Shown piece by piece: positions 34,276-43,385 of a stretch of 64,000 nucleotides of DNA. The stretch spans positions 62,001-126,000 of the forward strand of contig JBBRMM010000008.1 of assembly GCA_038230835.1 (NCBI GenBank). The letters are read 5' to 3'. The notes beneath the pieces were generated by a model that did not search any database, was not told where the DNA came from, and saw nothing but the letters and a program-made list of their open reading frames with translations. Source of the DNA: DASUHT01 sp038230835. GTDB lineage: Bacteria > Actinomycetota > Thermoleophilia > Gaiellales > JAICJC01. Made by a program: the position numbers and the translations under genes. Every line of letters starts with the position of its first letter. Within the stretch, counting starts at the first letter, position 1.

Positions 34276-35297
34276 GACGACTCCACCGGTCGCAGCACGA
34301 CCTTCCCGGCCCGGCCGCCGCGCATGTCCGCGAGCGCCGCGTCGATCTCCGTCAGCGGCCGTTCGTCGGACAGGATGTGGTCGACGGGCAGCCCTCCGGC
34401 CTCGAGTAGGCGGGCGGCGGTGGCCGCCGTGCCGAAGCCCCCGGCGCTGCCCTGGATGCGCAGCACGCCGTCCACCACCAGCGCCGTGTGGACCGGCGGT
34501 CGAGCGGCCTGGTTGTAGCCGAAGCAGAGCACCGTTCCGGCGTGGTCGACCAGTTCCACCGCGCGGTCGAGCAGGATGCCGGTGGCGTCCACCACGAGGC
34601 TGGGCGGCGAGGCCGCACCGGTGGAGGCCCGGAACGCTGCAGCCGACAGGTCGGACGAGTCGAGCACGTGGGTCGCGCCCGACGCGAGTGCCATCTCTCG
34701 CCGATAGGCGGCGGGCTCGTAGGCCGCCAGCGGCCACAGCCCGTGGCGGGCCAGTACCGCCACGAAGAGCTGACCGATCGGTCCGGCACCGAGCACAGCG
34801 GCGCTCTCACCCGGCCCGGGGCGCGCCCGCTGCACCGCGCGCAGCACGCACGACAACGGTTCGGTCAGCACCGCGCGCCTCCAGGCCAGCGATTCCGAGA
34901 TGCGGATCACCGCCCATTCGGGCAGGGTTGCGAAGCGCCGCATGCCGCCATCCTGGAAGATGCCGTGCAGCACCTGGTCGGGACACCCCTCCGGCCGGCC
35001 CAGCCGGCACACCCGGCACAGCCCACAGCCGCGGGCCGGATCGATCACCACGTGGTCGCCCGGGCGCACGCTGCCGACGCCGTCGCCGACCGCGCGCACC
35101 GTGCCGGCGAACTCGTGCCCGAGCACGATTCCGGGCGTCGCCGGGTGCCGCTGGGGGCTGGACAGGATCAGCAGGTCGGAGCCGCAGATGCCGATCGCGG
35201 CCACCTCGATCAGCACCTCTCCGGGGGAGCACCCATCGGGCTCGGGCAGGTCGACCAGCGCGTGCTGACCTTCGCCCGTGAACCGTATTGCCTGCAT
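34272..35297 (-). CDS. Zinc-dependent medium-chain alcohol/polyol dehydrogenase
   Basis: 341 residues of the sorbitol/threonine dehydrogenase group. Catalytic zinc ligands: Cys in IGICGSDLL, His-Glu in GHEFAGT and a Glu in TEPLSC. A structural zinc site is present (CGLCRVCRLGRPEGC). The NAD site is AAVLGAGPIGQLFVAVLA. The substrate is probably a polyol or cyclitol given the operon; it may oxidise inositol or an isomer. GGAG lies upstream of the ATG. It is the first gene of the minus-strand unit dehydrogenase-iolC-iolB-iolE. Confidence 0.88.
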   Translation of the reverse strand: MQAIRFTGEGQHALVDLPEPDGCSPGEVLIEVAAIGICGSDLLILSSPQRHPATPGIVLGHEFAGTVRAVGDGVGSVRPGDHVVIDPARGCGLCRVCRLGRPEGCPDQVLHGIFQDGGMRRFATLPEWAVIRISESLAWRRAVLTEPLSCVLRAVQRARPGPGESAAVLGAGPIGQLFVAVLARHGLWPLAAYEPAAYRREMALASGATHVLDSSDLSAAAFRASTGAASPPSLVVDATGILLDRAVELVDHAGTVLCFGYNQAARPPVHTALVVDGVLRIQGSAGGFGTAATAARLLEAGGLPVDHILSDERPLTEIDAALADMRGGRAGKVVLRPVESS

Positions 35298-35331
35298 CCG
35301 TGCTCCTTCAAAGAAATCCGGCGCACCCCCC

Positions 35332-35360
35332 TTGACACGGGGGGAATCGAGGCAGAAGAT
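35332..35360 (+). promoter_or_regulatory. Possible rightward promoter of the inositol locus
   Basis: TTGACA at 35332-35337, 17 bases, GAAGAT at 35355-35360 (a weak -10). The -35 sits between runs CCCCCC and GGGGGG that could pair. Transcription would begin just before the palindrome at 35371, about 28 bases ahead of the ATG at 35395, which has no Shine-Dalgarno sequence. Confidence 0.45.
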
Positions 35361-35384
35361 ACGCGATCTCTTTAAACGTTTCAA
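35356..35384 (-). promoter_or_regulatory. Leftward promoter of the dehydrogenase-iolC-iolB-iolE unit
   Basis: On the minus strand: TTGAAA (35384-35379), a 17-base spacer, and TATCTT (35361-35356). The operator palindrome overlaps the -35 and the start of the spacer, so a bound repressor would block polymerase. Confidence 0.55.
35371..35384. promoter_or_regulatory. LacI-family operator
   Basis: TTTAAACGTTTCAA has a perfect AAACGTTT core and the central CG typical of LacI/GalR-family sites (compare TGAAACGTTTCA). It lies between divergent catabolic units, and a LacI-type regulator is encoded about 1 kb to the right. It is the most likely control point for both directions. Confidence 0.65.
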
Positions 35385-35394
35385 CCCACCACCC

Positions 35395-36354
35395 ATGCGC
35401 ATCGGAGTCTTCAACGACGGATTGGCCCACCTGAGCAGGCAGGAGGCGTTCGCGTGGTGCGCCGGACGCGGGCTGGGAGCGATCGAGATGGGGGTCGGAG
35501 GCTGGGCACGGGCACCGCACCAGCTCGACCTCGACCGGCTGCTGCACGAGCCCGCCGAGCGCGAGCGGTTGCTGGGCGAGCTGACCGAGCACGGGCTCGC
35601 GCTGTCGTGCGTGAACGCCGCTGGGAACCCGCTGCATCCCGACGCGGCGGTGGGTGGCGAGCACGACGCGCGGCTGCGTGGGGCGATCGAGCTCGCCGGC
35701 CTGCTCGGAGTGGATCGGGTGGTGACGATGAGCGGGTGCCCCGGCGGCCGCGACGGCGGGCGCGACCCGGTGTTCGCGCCCTGGGCTCTGGTGCCGGATG
35801 ACGAGCCGCTGTGGGAATGGCAGTACGAGCACCGGCTGGCCCCGTACTGGCGGGAGCTCGGCGTGTGGGCGCGCGCGACCTCCCCGGACGTCCTGATCTG
35901 CCTGGAGCTGCACGCCGGGGCGTCGGCGTACAACTCGGCCTCGTTCCTTCGCATCGCTGGCGCCGCGGGGGACAACCTGGGCGTGAACTTCGATCCCAGC
36001 CACTTCTGGTGGCAGGGCATCGACCCGCTGTGCGTGATCGACGACATCGGGCCGCGGATCGGTTTCGCGCACGGCAAGGACACCCTGGTGCACGCCGACC
36101 GGGTGCGCCGCCACGGGGTGATCGACTTTCGCTTCCCGGTCGACCCCGACACCGCGTCATGGCACTTCGCCGCCGTCGGTGGTGGCCGTGGCCTGGACGA
36201 GTGGGCAGAGCTGCTGAGAGCGCTGCGCAGCTCAGGCTACGACGGGGACGTCTCGATCGAGCACGAGGACCCGCGGCTGGCGGCCGAGGACGGGATCGAG
36301 ACGTCGCGAGACGCGCTTACCGAGGCGCTGGCGCGCGCCGGGGCGGCTGCGTGA
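35395..36354 (+). CDS. Sugar phosphate isomerase/epimerase family protein (TIM barrel)
   Basis: 319 residues of the same superfamily as the iolE-like gene but not closely similar. Motifs: MRIGVFNDGLAHLSRQEAFA, LSCVNAAGNPLHPD, RVVTMSGCPGGRDGG, LICLELHAGASAYN (Glu and His metal ligands), GVNFDPSHFWWQGID and VSIEHEDP. Members often isomerise or epimerise keto-sugars together with Gfo/Idh dehydrogenases, two of which are in this locus. No ribosome binding site precedes the ATG. Its stop overlaps the GTG of the LacI gene (GTGA). Confidence 0.8.
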   Translation: MRIGVFNDGLAHLSRQEAFAWCAGRGLGAIEMGVGGWARAPHQLDLDRLLHEPAERERLLGELTEHGLALSCVNAAGNPLHPDAAVGGEHDARLRGAIELAGLLGVDRVVTMSGCPGGRDGGRDPVFAPWALVPDDEPLWEWQYEHRLAPYWRELGVWARATSPDVLICLELHAGASAYNSASFLRIAGAAGDNLGVNFDPSHFWWQGIDPLCVIDDIGPRIGFAHGKDTLVHADRVRRHGVIDFRFPVDPDTASWHFAAVGGGRGLDEWAELLRALRSSGYDGDVSIEHEDPRLAAEDGIETSRDALTEALARAGAAA

Positions 36355-37301
36355 CCGTGACGATGCACGACGTCGCTCGCAGATCGGGTGTATCGGTGGC
36401 CACGGTCTCGAACGTTCTGCACGGCAAGGCGCCGGTGGCCGCGCAGACGCGGCTGCGCGTGCTGGAGGCGATCGACGAGCTCGGCTACCGGCGAAACGAG
36501 GTGGCGCGGTCGCTCAGGCTGCGGGCGACCAACACGCTGGGCGTCGTCATCCCAGATGCGCTCAACCCGTTCCACGCCAGCATCGCGTTGCAGGTGGAGC
36601 GCCGGGCCCACCGCGACGGATTCGCGGTGCTGGTGGCCGAGACGGAGAACGACCCGGCCACCGAGGCAGACCAGGTGCGGGCGCTGGTCGGACGCCGCGT
36701 GGACGGTGTGATCTTCCCGGCCGTGACCGAGGGATCGGCCATCCCGGCAGAGTTGCTCGACCGCGGGATCCCGGTGGTGGTGGTCTCGTTCGACCTGCGC
36801 GACAGCCGTGTGGGCACGATCAACATCGACGAGTCGGCAGCGATGGAGGACGTGGTCTCCCACCTGACGTTGCTCGGCCACTCGCGGATCGCATTCGCCA
36901 GCTCGGGCCAGCGCGAGGAGTCGATCGAGACCCGGCCGGCTGCGCTGCGCGCCGCGCTGGCCCGCCGTGGCCTGGCGGAAACCGGTTTGGACGCCGACCC
37001 GACCGCGGTGTGCTGCACCAACGACGTGGTCGCGATCGACCTCATCGAGCGCGTGGAGCGATCCGGCAGGAGCGTTCCGCACGACCTGTCGGTGGTCGGG
37101 TTCGACGACATCCCGATCGCATCGCATCCCCGCATCGACCTCACCACCGTGCGCCAGGACGCCGAGCAGATGGGCCGGATGGCCGCCGAGATGGTGCTGG
37201 CGGCGATCGCGGCCGGCGGTCACACCGCCGAGCGCGTGACCGCCCCGGCGCGCCTGGTGGTACGCGGTTCGACGGGGCCGGCCAGGGCGGGGGATGCGTG
37301 A
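36351..37301 (+). CDS. LacI-family transcriptional repressor, shortened
   Basis: 316 residues. The helix-turn-helix and hinge are complete: TMHDVARRSGVSVATVSNVL and AIDELGYRRNEVARSLRLRA. The periplasmic-binding-like core follows (LGVVIPDALNPFHASIA, VSHLTLLGHSRIAFASSG, SVVGFDDIPIASHPRIDLTT). Between ALRAALARRGL and PTAVCCTNDVVAIDL the usual stretch of about 20-30 residues (G-x-x-A-x-x-x-L-L region) is missing, in frame. It probably controls the operator at 35371-35384. Overlaps on both sides place it within the catabolic operon. Confidence 0.88.
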   Translation: MTVTMHDVARRSGVSVATVSNVLHGKAPVAAQTRLRVLEAIDELGYRRNEVARSLRLRATNTLGVVIPDALNPFHASIALQVERRAHRDGFAVLVAETENDPATEADQVRALVGRRVDGVIFPAVTEGSAIPAELLDRGIPVVVVSFDLRDSRVGTINIDESAAMEDVVSHLTLLGHSRIAFASSGQREESIETRPAALRAALARRGLAETGLDADPTAVCCTNDVVAIDLIERVERSGRSVPHDLSVVGFDDIPIASHPRIDLTTVRQDAEQMGRMAAEMVLAAIAAGGHTAERVTAPARLVVRGSTGPARAGDA

Positions 37302-38401
37302 TGGAGGTGCGCTACGACCGCATCTGCAAGTCCTTCGGCGGGGTGACGGCCGTCAGCGACCTCGACCTGCACGTCCCCGACGGCTGCTTCCTCGCGCTGC
37401 TGGGGCCGTCCGGATGCGGCAAGACGACGGCGCTGCGGATGCTGGCCGGGCTCGAAGAGCCGAGCTCGGGGCGGGTGAGCATCGGTGACGACGACGTCAC
37501 CCGGCTGCCGCCCAAGGATCGGGACGTGGCGATGGTGTTCCAGAGCTATGCCCTGTACCCGCACAAGAGCGTGCGGGACAACATCGCCTATCCGCTCCGG
37601 GCGCGGCGGGTGCCCAAGTCCGAGCACGCCGAGCGGGTGGCGCGGGTGGCCGCGATGCTGAACATCGAGGGTTTGCTCGACCGCATGCCGCGCCAGCTGT
37701 CCGGCGGTCAGCGCCAGCGAGTCGCACTCGCTCGGGCGATCGTGCGCCGGCCGCGGGTGTTCCTGATGGACGAGCCGTTGTCCAACCTCGATGCGCAGCT
37801 GCGCGCGCAGATGCGGGTGGAGATCAAGCGGCTGCAGAAGGAGCTTGCGGTGACCACCCTCTACGTCACCCACGACCAGGTCGAGGCGATGACGATGGCC
37901 GACCTGGTGGCGGTGATGCGTGACGGCGAGCTGCAGCAGCTGGCGCCTCCGACCGAGCTGTACGACCGCCCGGTCAACCTGTTCGTGGCCCGCTTCTGCG
38001 GATCGCCGCCGATGAACGTCCTGCACGGGGAGGTGGCCGACCGGCACTTCAGCCACCCGCAGGGCACGCTCGCGCTGCCCGAGGGCGTCGCCCGCGGGCC
38101 GGTGGTGTTCGGCTTTCGGCCCGAGCATGCGGCGATCGTCGAGCGTGACGCGTCGGGCTCGCTGGCCGGAGAGATCTACGTCGTCGAGCCGCTCGGGAAC
38201 GAGACGCTGGTGGCGATCAAGCTCGGCGGCGACCTCGTGAACGTCCGCGCGGAGGCCGGCTTCGACCGCGAGATCGGCTCGCCGTGCGGCATCACCGTCG
38301 CGCCTGAGCGTGCCCATCTGTTCCACCCCGAGAGCGAGCTGGCGATCCGAGTTGGGAGCGTCGGCGACCGCGATCAGACCGACAAGGTGTCCACCCCATG
38401 A
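37301..38401 (+). CDS. ABC sugar importer ATPase, MalK/UgpC type
   Basis: A 366-residue ATPase. Walker A GPSGCGKTTALRMLAGL, Q-loop VFQSYALYPHKSV, signature LSGGQRQRVALARAI, Walker B VFLMDEPLSNLD and the switch His in YVTHDQVEAM. The C-terminal regulatory OB domain runs from about 235 to the end (GFRPEHA). It shares an A with the LacI stop. It powers the importer formed with the binding protein and two permeases that follow; the substrate is probably inositol or a related sugar. Confidence 0.94.
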   Translation: MEVRYDRICKSFGGVTAVSDLDLHVPDGCFLALLGPSGCGKTTALRMLAGLEEPSSGRVSIGDDDVTRLPPKDRDVAMVFQSYALYPHKSVRDNIAYPLRARRVPKSEHAERVARVAAMLNIEGLLDRMPRQLSGGQRQRVALARAIVRRPRVFLMDEPLSNLDAQLRAQMRVEIKRLQKELAVTTLYVTHDQVEAMTMADLVAVMRDGELQQLAPPTELYDRPVNLFVARFCGSPPMNVLHGEVADRHFSHPQGTLALPEGVARGPVVFGFRPEHAAIVERDASGSLAGEIYVVEPLGNETLVAIKLGGDLVNVRAEAGFDREIGSPCGITVAPERAHLFHPESELAIRVGSVGDRDQTDKVSTP

Positions 38402-38435
38402 CCGCCAAGCGCGTCAACGACCGAAGGAGCGTTGC

Positions 38436-39824
38436 ATGACCGAAGACAGCGGCAGCATCGAACGCGGCAAGGCGAAAGGCCGCGGCTACACGAGGCGCCA
38501 GGTGATGGCGCGAGGCGCGCTCGGCACGGGCGCGGCATTTGGCCTCGGCCCGCTGCTCGCAGCATGCGGCAGCTCCGGGTCGAGCACGACCACGACCGGC
38601 GGGGCGGCCAGCGGGTCGATCACCATCGGCAGCTTCACCGACCCGGCGATGGTGCCGTTCCGAGACGTGTTCCTGAAGAAGTTCACGGCGGAGACCGGCA
38701 TCCAGGCGAAGTGGCACGAGACCAACTACAACCAGTGGTATCAGAACTCCAAGACCGACGGTCTGCAGAAGACCGGGGCGTACGACATCTACGTGATGGA
38801 CGACAACTGGGTGCCGGAGTTCGCCGCCGGCGGGATCATCCAGAGCATGGACAAGCTCGGTCTCAAGGTGAACCCGGACATCCTCGAGAAGGGTCTCGAC
38901 CAGGGTTACTGGCCGCCCCGATCGGGGCCGCGCCTGAAGGCGTTCGCCAACGACGCCCCCCAGCTGTACGCGCTGGTGATCATCGACGACGTCGAGATCC
39001 TCTACTACAACAAGGACTACTTCCCGACGCCGCCGGTGACCTGGGACGACATCTACAACATCGCCAAGACGACCAAGCCACCGCTCTACGGCTGGACGGC
39101 CCGCGGGGTCAAGGGCAACCCCATCATGCAGACCTACCTGCCGCTGCTGAATGCCTACGGCGGGCACTTCGCCAACGACGACTGGTCGCCCGGATTCGCG
39201 GGCCCGGAAGGCGTGGGCGCACTCGAGCGGCTGTTCCAGTTCATCCCCTACATGCCGCCCGGAGTGGCGTCGTTCGACACCAGCCAGGAAACACCGGTGA
39301 TGCTGCAGGGGCACGCCACAGCGATGACCGAGTACACGGGAACGGCCCACGGGGTCGACGACCCGAAGCAGTCCAAGGTGGTCGGCAAGATCGACTTCGC
39401 GGCCACTCCGAAACAGGTCATCAGCGGGCCGGCCATCGGCACCTTCATCTGCGGTATCGCCTCGGGGGCCAAGAACACCCCTGCGGCGGTCAAGTTCCTG
39501 GAGTGGTTCACATCCGAGAAGGTGCAGAAGGCGTTCGCGGAGACCGGCAGCGCCTCTGTCACCGGGACCGCTCTGCGTGATCCGGCCATTGCGGCGAAGT
39601 TCCGCTGGCTGCCGGCGATCGCCGACGCGGTCGACAACTCGATCCCCAAGCCACGCACCCCGGACGAGCCGAAGATGGAGGACCTCCTGGGGACGGCGCT
39701 CAACGAGGCGCTGGTGCAGGCGATCCAGCAGAAGTCCGGGTATACGCAGATCGCTCAGAGCCACCTGACCACGGCGGCCAACCAGATCACCGCGTACCTC
39801 ACGCAGCAGGGAACGTACTTCTAG
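38436..39824 (+). CDS. ABC sugar-binding lipoprotein (Tat-type signal)
   Basis: 462 residues of the extracellular solute-binding protein family 1. The N-terminus has a twin-arginine stretch and lipobox: YTRRQVMARGALGTGAAF, then LGPLLAACGSS, so it is probably exported folded and lipid-anchored. A Ser/Thr/Gly linker follows. The binding domain includes YDIYVMDDNWVPEFAAGGI and ALVIIDDVEILYYNKDYF. GAAGGAGCGTTGC is a strong ribosome binding site. It supplies the importer with its substrate. Confidence 0.93.
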   Translation: MTEDSGSIERGKAKGRGYTRRQVMARGALGTGAAFGLGPLLAACGSSGSSTTTTGGAASGSITIGSFTDPAMVPFRDVFLKKFTAETGIQAKWHETNYNQWYQNSKTDGLQKTGAYDIYVMDDNWVPEFAAGGIIQSMDKLGLKVNPDILEKGLDQGYWPPRSGPRLKAFANDAPQLYALVIIDDVEILYYNKDYFPTPPVTWDDIYNIAKTTKPPLYGWTARGVKGNPIMQTYLPLLNAYGGHFANDDWSPGFAGPEGVGALERLFQFIPYMPPGVASFDTSQETPVMLQGHATAMTEYTGTAHGVDDPKQSKVVGKIDFAATPKQVISGPAIGTFICGIASGAKNTPAAVKFLEWFTSEKVQKAFAETGSASVTGTALRDPAIAAKFRWLPAIADAVDNSIPKPRTPDEPKMEDLLGTALNEALVQAIQQKSGYTQIAQSHLTTAANQITAYLTQQGTYF

Positions 39825-39829
39825 GCCGC

Positions 39830-40732
39830 GTGTCCGAGACGGCGGCAAAGAAGCGGCGGGCGCGGGCTCCGCGAGGAGGGATCCTCGCGAGCCCGTACCT
39901 GCTGCTGCTGCCGGCGGCGGTGGCGCTGGCCGCCGTGTCGGTGTACCCGCTCTACTACGGGTTCCGGGCGAGCATCACGCACTACCTGTACGGCCGCGAG
40001 TTCGGCACCAACGGTCTCACGAATTACCGGATCATCTGGCACGACACGTTCTTCCGCCAGGCGATGATCACCACCGCCAAGTACGTGGTGCTGACGGTGT
40101 CGATCGAGACGCTGCTGGGGCTCGGGCTCGCGCTGCTGGTGTCCAGGGAGATCCGGTTCAGCGGGCCGATCCGGGTCGGGCTGATCCTGCCGATGACGAT
40201 CGCTCCGGTGGTGGTGGGAGTGATGTGGCGGTTGCTGTACGACAGCGGGGTCGGGGTGGTCGATCCGCTGTTCCAGGCCTTTGGGCTCAACCCACCCGAG
40301 GTGTTGGCCTCCAACAACAGCGCCTTCATCTCGGTGGTGCTGGTGGATGTCTGGGAGTGGACGCCGCTGATCTTTCTGATTGTCCTGGCAGGGCTGCAGT
40401 CGCTGCCCCAGGAGCCGCTCGAGGCCGCCCTGGTGGACGGGGCGGGCCGCCTGCGGCTGTTCTTCGACCACACGCTTCCGCTGCTGCGGCCGGTGCTGCT
40501 GGTGGCGATCGTGCTGCGCATGATCGACGCCATCGGCACCTTCGACCAGATCTACGTGCTCACCCAGGGCGGCCCCGGGGTGTCCACTCAGCTGATCTCG
40601 ATCTACGCCTACAACACCGCCTTCCTCTTCACGCAGTACGGGCAGGCAGCCGCGATGCTGATCGCCCTGCTGGCGATGGTGCTGCTGCTCATGATCGTCG
40701 CGGTGCGGATGATGCGGAGGGTGGCGGTGTGA
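39830..40732 (+). CDS. ABC sugar permease, MalF/UgpA type
   Basis: A 300-residue membrane protein with about six hydrophobic segments. The EAA loop that contacts the ATPase is clear: EPLEAALVDGAGRLRLFFDHTLP. The N-terminus SPYLLLLPAAVALAAVSVYP is typical of the group. It starts at GTG 39830, six bases after the binding protein, and overlaps the next permease by four bases. Confidence 0.93.
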   Translation: MSETAAKKRRARAPRGGILASPYLLLLPAAVALAAVSVYPLYYGFRASITHYLYGREFGTNGLTNYRIIWHDTFFRQAMITTAKYVVLTVSIETLLGLGLALLVSREIRFSGPIRVGLILPMTIAPVVVGVMWRLLYDSGVGVVDPLFQAFGLNPPEVLASNNSAFISVVLVDVWEWTPLIFLIVLAGLQSLPQEPLEAALVDGAGRLRLFFDHTLPLLRPVLLVAIVLRMIDAIGTFDQIYVLTQGGPGVSTQLISIYAYNTAFLFTQYGQAAAMLIALLAMVLLLMIVAVRMMRRVAV

Positions 40733-41556
40733 GGGCGCGCATGCCCCGAATCGCGCTCTACTCGACCTTGGCGGCGATTCTCGGGATCGCCTTCTTCCCG
40801 TTCTGGTGGATGCTGAACACGTCGTTCAAGCAGCCGGTGGACATCTTCGCCGGAGCCACCCTCTACCCGCACCGTCCCACGACGGACAACTATCACCGGC
40901 TGTTCAATACCTACCACTTCGGCTCGTACCTCCAGAACAGCGTCGTGATCGTCACCGTGTCGGTTGCGGTCAGCCTGGTGATCGGCACGCTCGCCGCGTA
41001 CGCCCTCACGCGCTTTAGGCTGCGCTTCGGGCTCAACCAGTCGGCGCTGGTGGTGGCCCTGCTGGTGCGCATGATCCCGGGTATTCTGCTCGTGATCCCG
41101 CTCTACATCACGCTCGCCAAGTGGGGGCTCCTGAACACGCGGCTGGGGCTGATCCTGATCTACTCCGGACTCAACACCAGTTTCGTGATCTGGATGATGC
41201 AGAGCTTCCTGGCCGAGATCCCGCGTGACATCGAGGAGGCCGCAATGGTGGACGGAGACTCGCGGCTGTCCGCCCTGCGCCGGGTGGTGATCCCGCTGGC
41301 CGCCCCGGGGCTCGCGGCCACCGCGATCTTCAGCGTGATCGCCACCTACAACGACTTCCTGATCGCGCTCTCACTTACCTCGACTCCCGACGCGCAGACG
41401 GTGCCCGTGGGCGTCTCCACCCTGATCGGCAAGATCCAGATCGAGTTCGGCCCGATGGCCGCCGCCGGCGTGATCGGGGCGCTGCCGATCGTGATCTTCG
41501 CGCTGCTCGTACAGCGCCACTTCGTCCGCGGGTTGACGCTGGGCGCCGTGAAATGA
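40729..41556 (+). CDS. ABC sugar permease, MalG/UgpE type
   Basis: A 275-residue partner permease. FPFWWMLNTSFKQPVDIFAG at the N-terminus and the EAA loop IEEAAMVDGDSRLSALRRVV are diagnostic. The GTG at 40729 (GTGA overlap) has GGAGGG upstream; the ATG at 40741 is an alternative. Its stop overlaps the iolD start (ATGA), which ties transport directly to catabolism. Confidence 0.93.
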   Translation: MRARMPRIALYSTLAAILGIAFFPFWWMLNTSFKQPVDIFAGATLYPHRPTTDNYHRLFNTYHFGSYLQNSVVIVTVSVAVSLVIGTLAAYALTRFRLRFGLNQSALVVALLVRMIPGILLVIPLYITLAKWGLLNTRLGLILIYSGLNTSFVIWMMQSFLAEIPRDIEEAAMVDGDSRLSALRRVVIPLAAPGLAATAIFSVIATYNDFLIALSLTSTPDAQTVPVGVSTLIGKIQIEFGPMAAAGVIGALPIVIFALLVQRHFVRGLTLGAVK

Positions 41557-43385
41557 CCACGCGGCGGTTGACGATGGCTCAGGCGCTGGTCGCCTATCTG
41601 GCGGTGCAGAAGGTCGAGCGCGACGGCGTCGAGGCCCCGCTGATCGAAGGCGTGCTCGGCATCTTCGGTCATGGCAACGTGGCCGGGGTCGGCCAGGCCC
41701 TGCAGCAGCACGGCGGGCTGCGCTTCATCGTGCCCCGCAACGAGCAGGCCATGGTGCACACTGCGGCCGCGTTTGCCCGCCACCGGAACCGCCTGCAGAC
41801 GCTGGCCTGCACCTCCTCGATCGGGCCCGGTGCGACCAACATGGTCACCGGCGCCGCGCTGGCCACCATCAACCGGCTGCCGGTGCTGCTGCTGCCGGGC
41901 GACGTGTTCGCATCCCGCAGGGTGGACCCGGTGCTGCAGCAGCTCGAGCAGCCGGGGGCGCCGGACGTGTCGGTGAACGACGCATTTCGGCCGGTCTCAC
42001 GGTTCTTCGATCGCATCAACCGGGCCGACCAGTTGCCGGCCTCGCTGCTCGAGGCGACCCGGGTGCTGACCGACCCGGCCGAGACGGGAGCCGTGGTGCT
42101 CGCGCTCCCCCAGGACGTTCAGGCGGAGGCCTGCGACTACCCGGCGCGGCTGTTCGAGCCGCGCGTGTGGCGGGTGCCGCGGCCGGCTCCGGATGCCGGC
42201 GTGTTGCGGCGTGCGGTGGAGCTGATCGGCGCCGCCCGGCGGCCGCTGATTGTCGCCGGCGGGGGAGTGATCTACTCCGACGCCACCGCCGCACTGATCG
42301 AGCTGGTGGACGCCACCGGCATCCCGGTGGCCGAGACGCAGGCCGGCAAGGGATCGCTGCCGTACGACCATCCCTGCGCGCTGGGTGCTGTCGGCGTCAC
42401 CGGCACGCGCGGGGCCAACGTGATGGCCCGCGACGCCGACCTGGTGATCGCGGTGGGCACGCGCCTCTCGGACTTCACGACCGCTTCGCGGACCGTGTTC
42501 CAGCACCCCGAGCTGCGCATCGTCGCTCTCAACGTGACCGCGTTCGATGCACACAAGCTGGGTGCACTGCCTCTGGTGTGCGACGCCCGGGTCGGATTGG
42601 AGGCGCTGCTGGGTGCGCTGGCCGGCTATCGGGTCGATCCGGCTCTGACCGGCGCGGCCGCGGCTCACAACCGCGAGTGGGACGCGGAGGTCGCCCGGAT
42701 CTACGCCCCCGGTGAGGGTGAGCTGACCCAGGGCGCCGTGATCGGTGCGGTCAACACGTTCGCGCAGCCTCGTGACGTCGTCGTCTGCGCGGCGGGCAGC
42801 CTGCCCGGAGATCTGCACAAGCTGTGGCGCACCAGGGATGCCAAGGGGTACCACGTCGAGTACGGCTACTCGTGCATGGGCTATGAGGTGGCCGGCGGTC
42901 TGGGCGTGAAGCTGGCCGACCCCGACCGTGAGGTGCTGGTCATGGTGGGCGACGGTTCGTGGCTGATGATGTCGTCCGAGATCTCCACCTCGATCCAGGA
43001 GCACCTACGGCTGATCGTGGTGGTGATCGACAACCGGGGCTTCGCATCCATCGGCTCGCTGTCCCGCTCGCTGGGCTCCGACGGCTTCGGCACGGCGTAT
43101 CCGGTGGACGTCGACCTGGTCGCCAACGCTCGCAGCCTGGGCGCGATCGCCGTGCCGGCCGCGTCGCAGTCGGAACTGGCCGACGCGTTGGAACGGGCGC
43201 GAACAGCCGACCGCACCACCGTCATCGTCGTTCGCTGTGAGCGCACCGGCGCGTCCGGGTCGTACGAGTCGTGGTGGGACGTGCCGGTGGCCGAGACGTC
43301 GTCGATGCCGGCCGTCCAGGAAGCCCGCCGGGCGTATGAGCAAGCGCGCGAGCGGCAGCGGGTGCTGCTGGAGTCGGATGGCTGA
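41553..43385 (+). CDS. iolD: 3D-(3,5/4)-trihydroxycyclohexane-1,2-dione hydrolase
   Basis: A thiamine diphosphate enzyme that opens the inositol-derived ring to 5-deoxy-glucuronate. 610 residues. MAQALVAYLAVQKVERDG and EGVLGIFGHGNVAGVGQALQ are IolD-specific. The catalytic Glu is in IVPRNEQAMVHTAAAF, and the cofactor motif is VMVGDGSWLMMSSEI...VVVIDNRGF. This is the most diagnostic gene for inositol catabolism here. It overlaps the permease before it and the dehydrogenase after it. Confidence 0.95.
   Translation: MTTRRLTMAQALVAYLAVQKVERDGVEAPLIEGVLGIFGHGNVAGVGQALQQHGGLRFIVPRNEQAMVHTAAAFARHRNRLQTLACTSSIGPGATNMVTGAALATINRLPVLLLPGDVFASRRVDPVLQQLEQPGAPDVSVNDAFRPVSRFFDRINRADQLPASLLEATRVLTDPAETGAVVLALPQDVQAEACDYPARLFEPRVWRVPRPAPDAGVLRRAVELIGAARRPLIVAGGGVIYSDATAALIELVDATGIPVAETQAGKGSLPYDHPCALGAVGVTGTRGANVMARDADLVIAVGTRLSDFTTASRTVFQHPELRIVALNVTAFDAHKLGALPLVCDARVGLEALLGALAGYRVDPALTGAAAAHNREWDAEVARIYAPGEGELTQGAVIGAVNTFAQPRDVVVCAAGSLPGDLHKLWRTRDAKGYHVEYGYSCMGYEVAGGLGVKLADPDREVLVMVGDGSWLMMSSEISTSIQEHLRLIVVVIDNRGFASIGSLSRSLGSDGFGTAYPVDVDLVANARSLGAIAVPAASQSELADALERARTADRTTVIVVRCERTGASGSYESWWDVPVAETSSMPAVQEARRAYEQARERQRVLLESDG

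Noticed and set aside
35325..35345. CCCCCC...GGGGGG inverted repeat as a terminator
   Set aside because: It encloses a -35 element in a divergent promoter region and no gene ends there.
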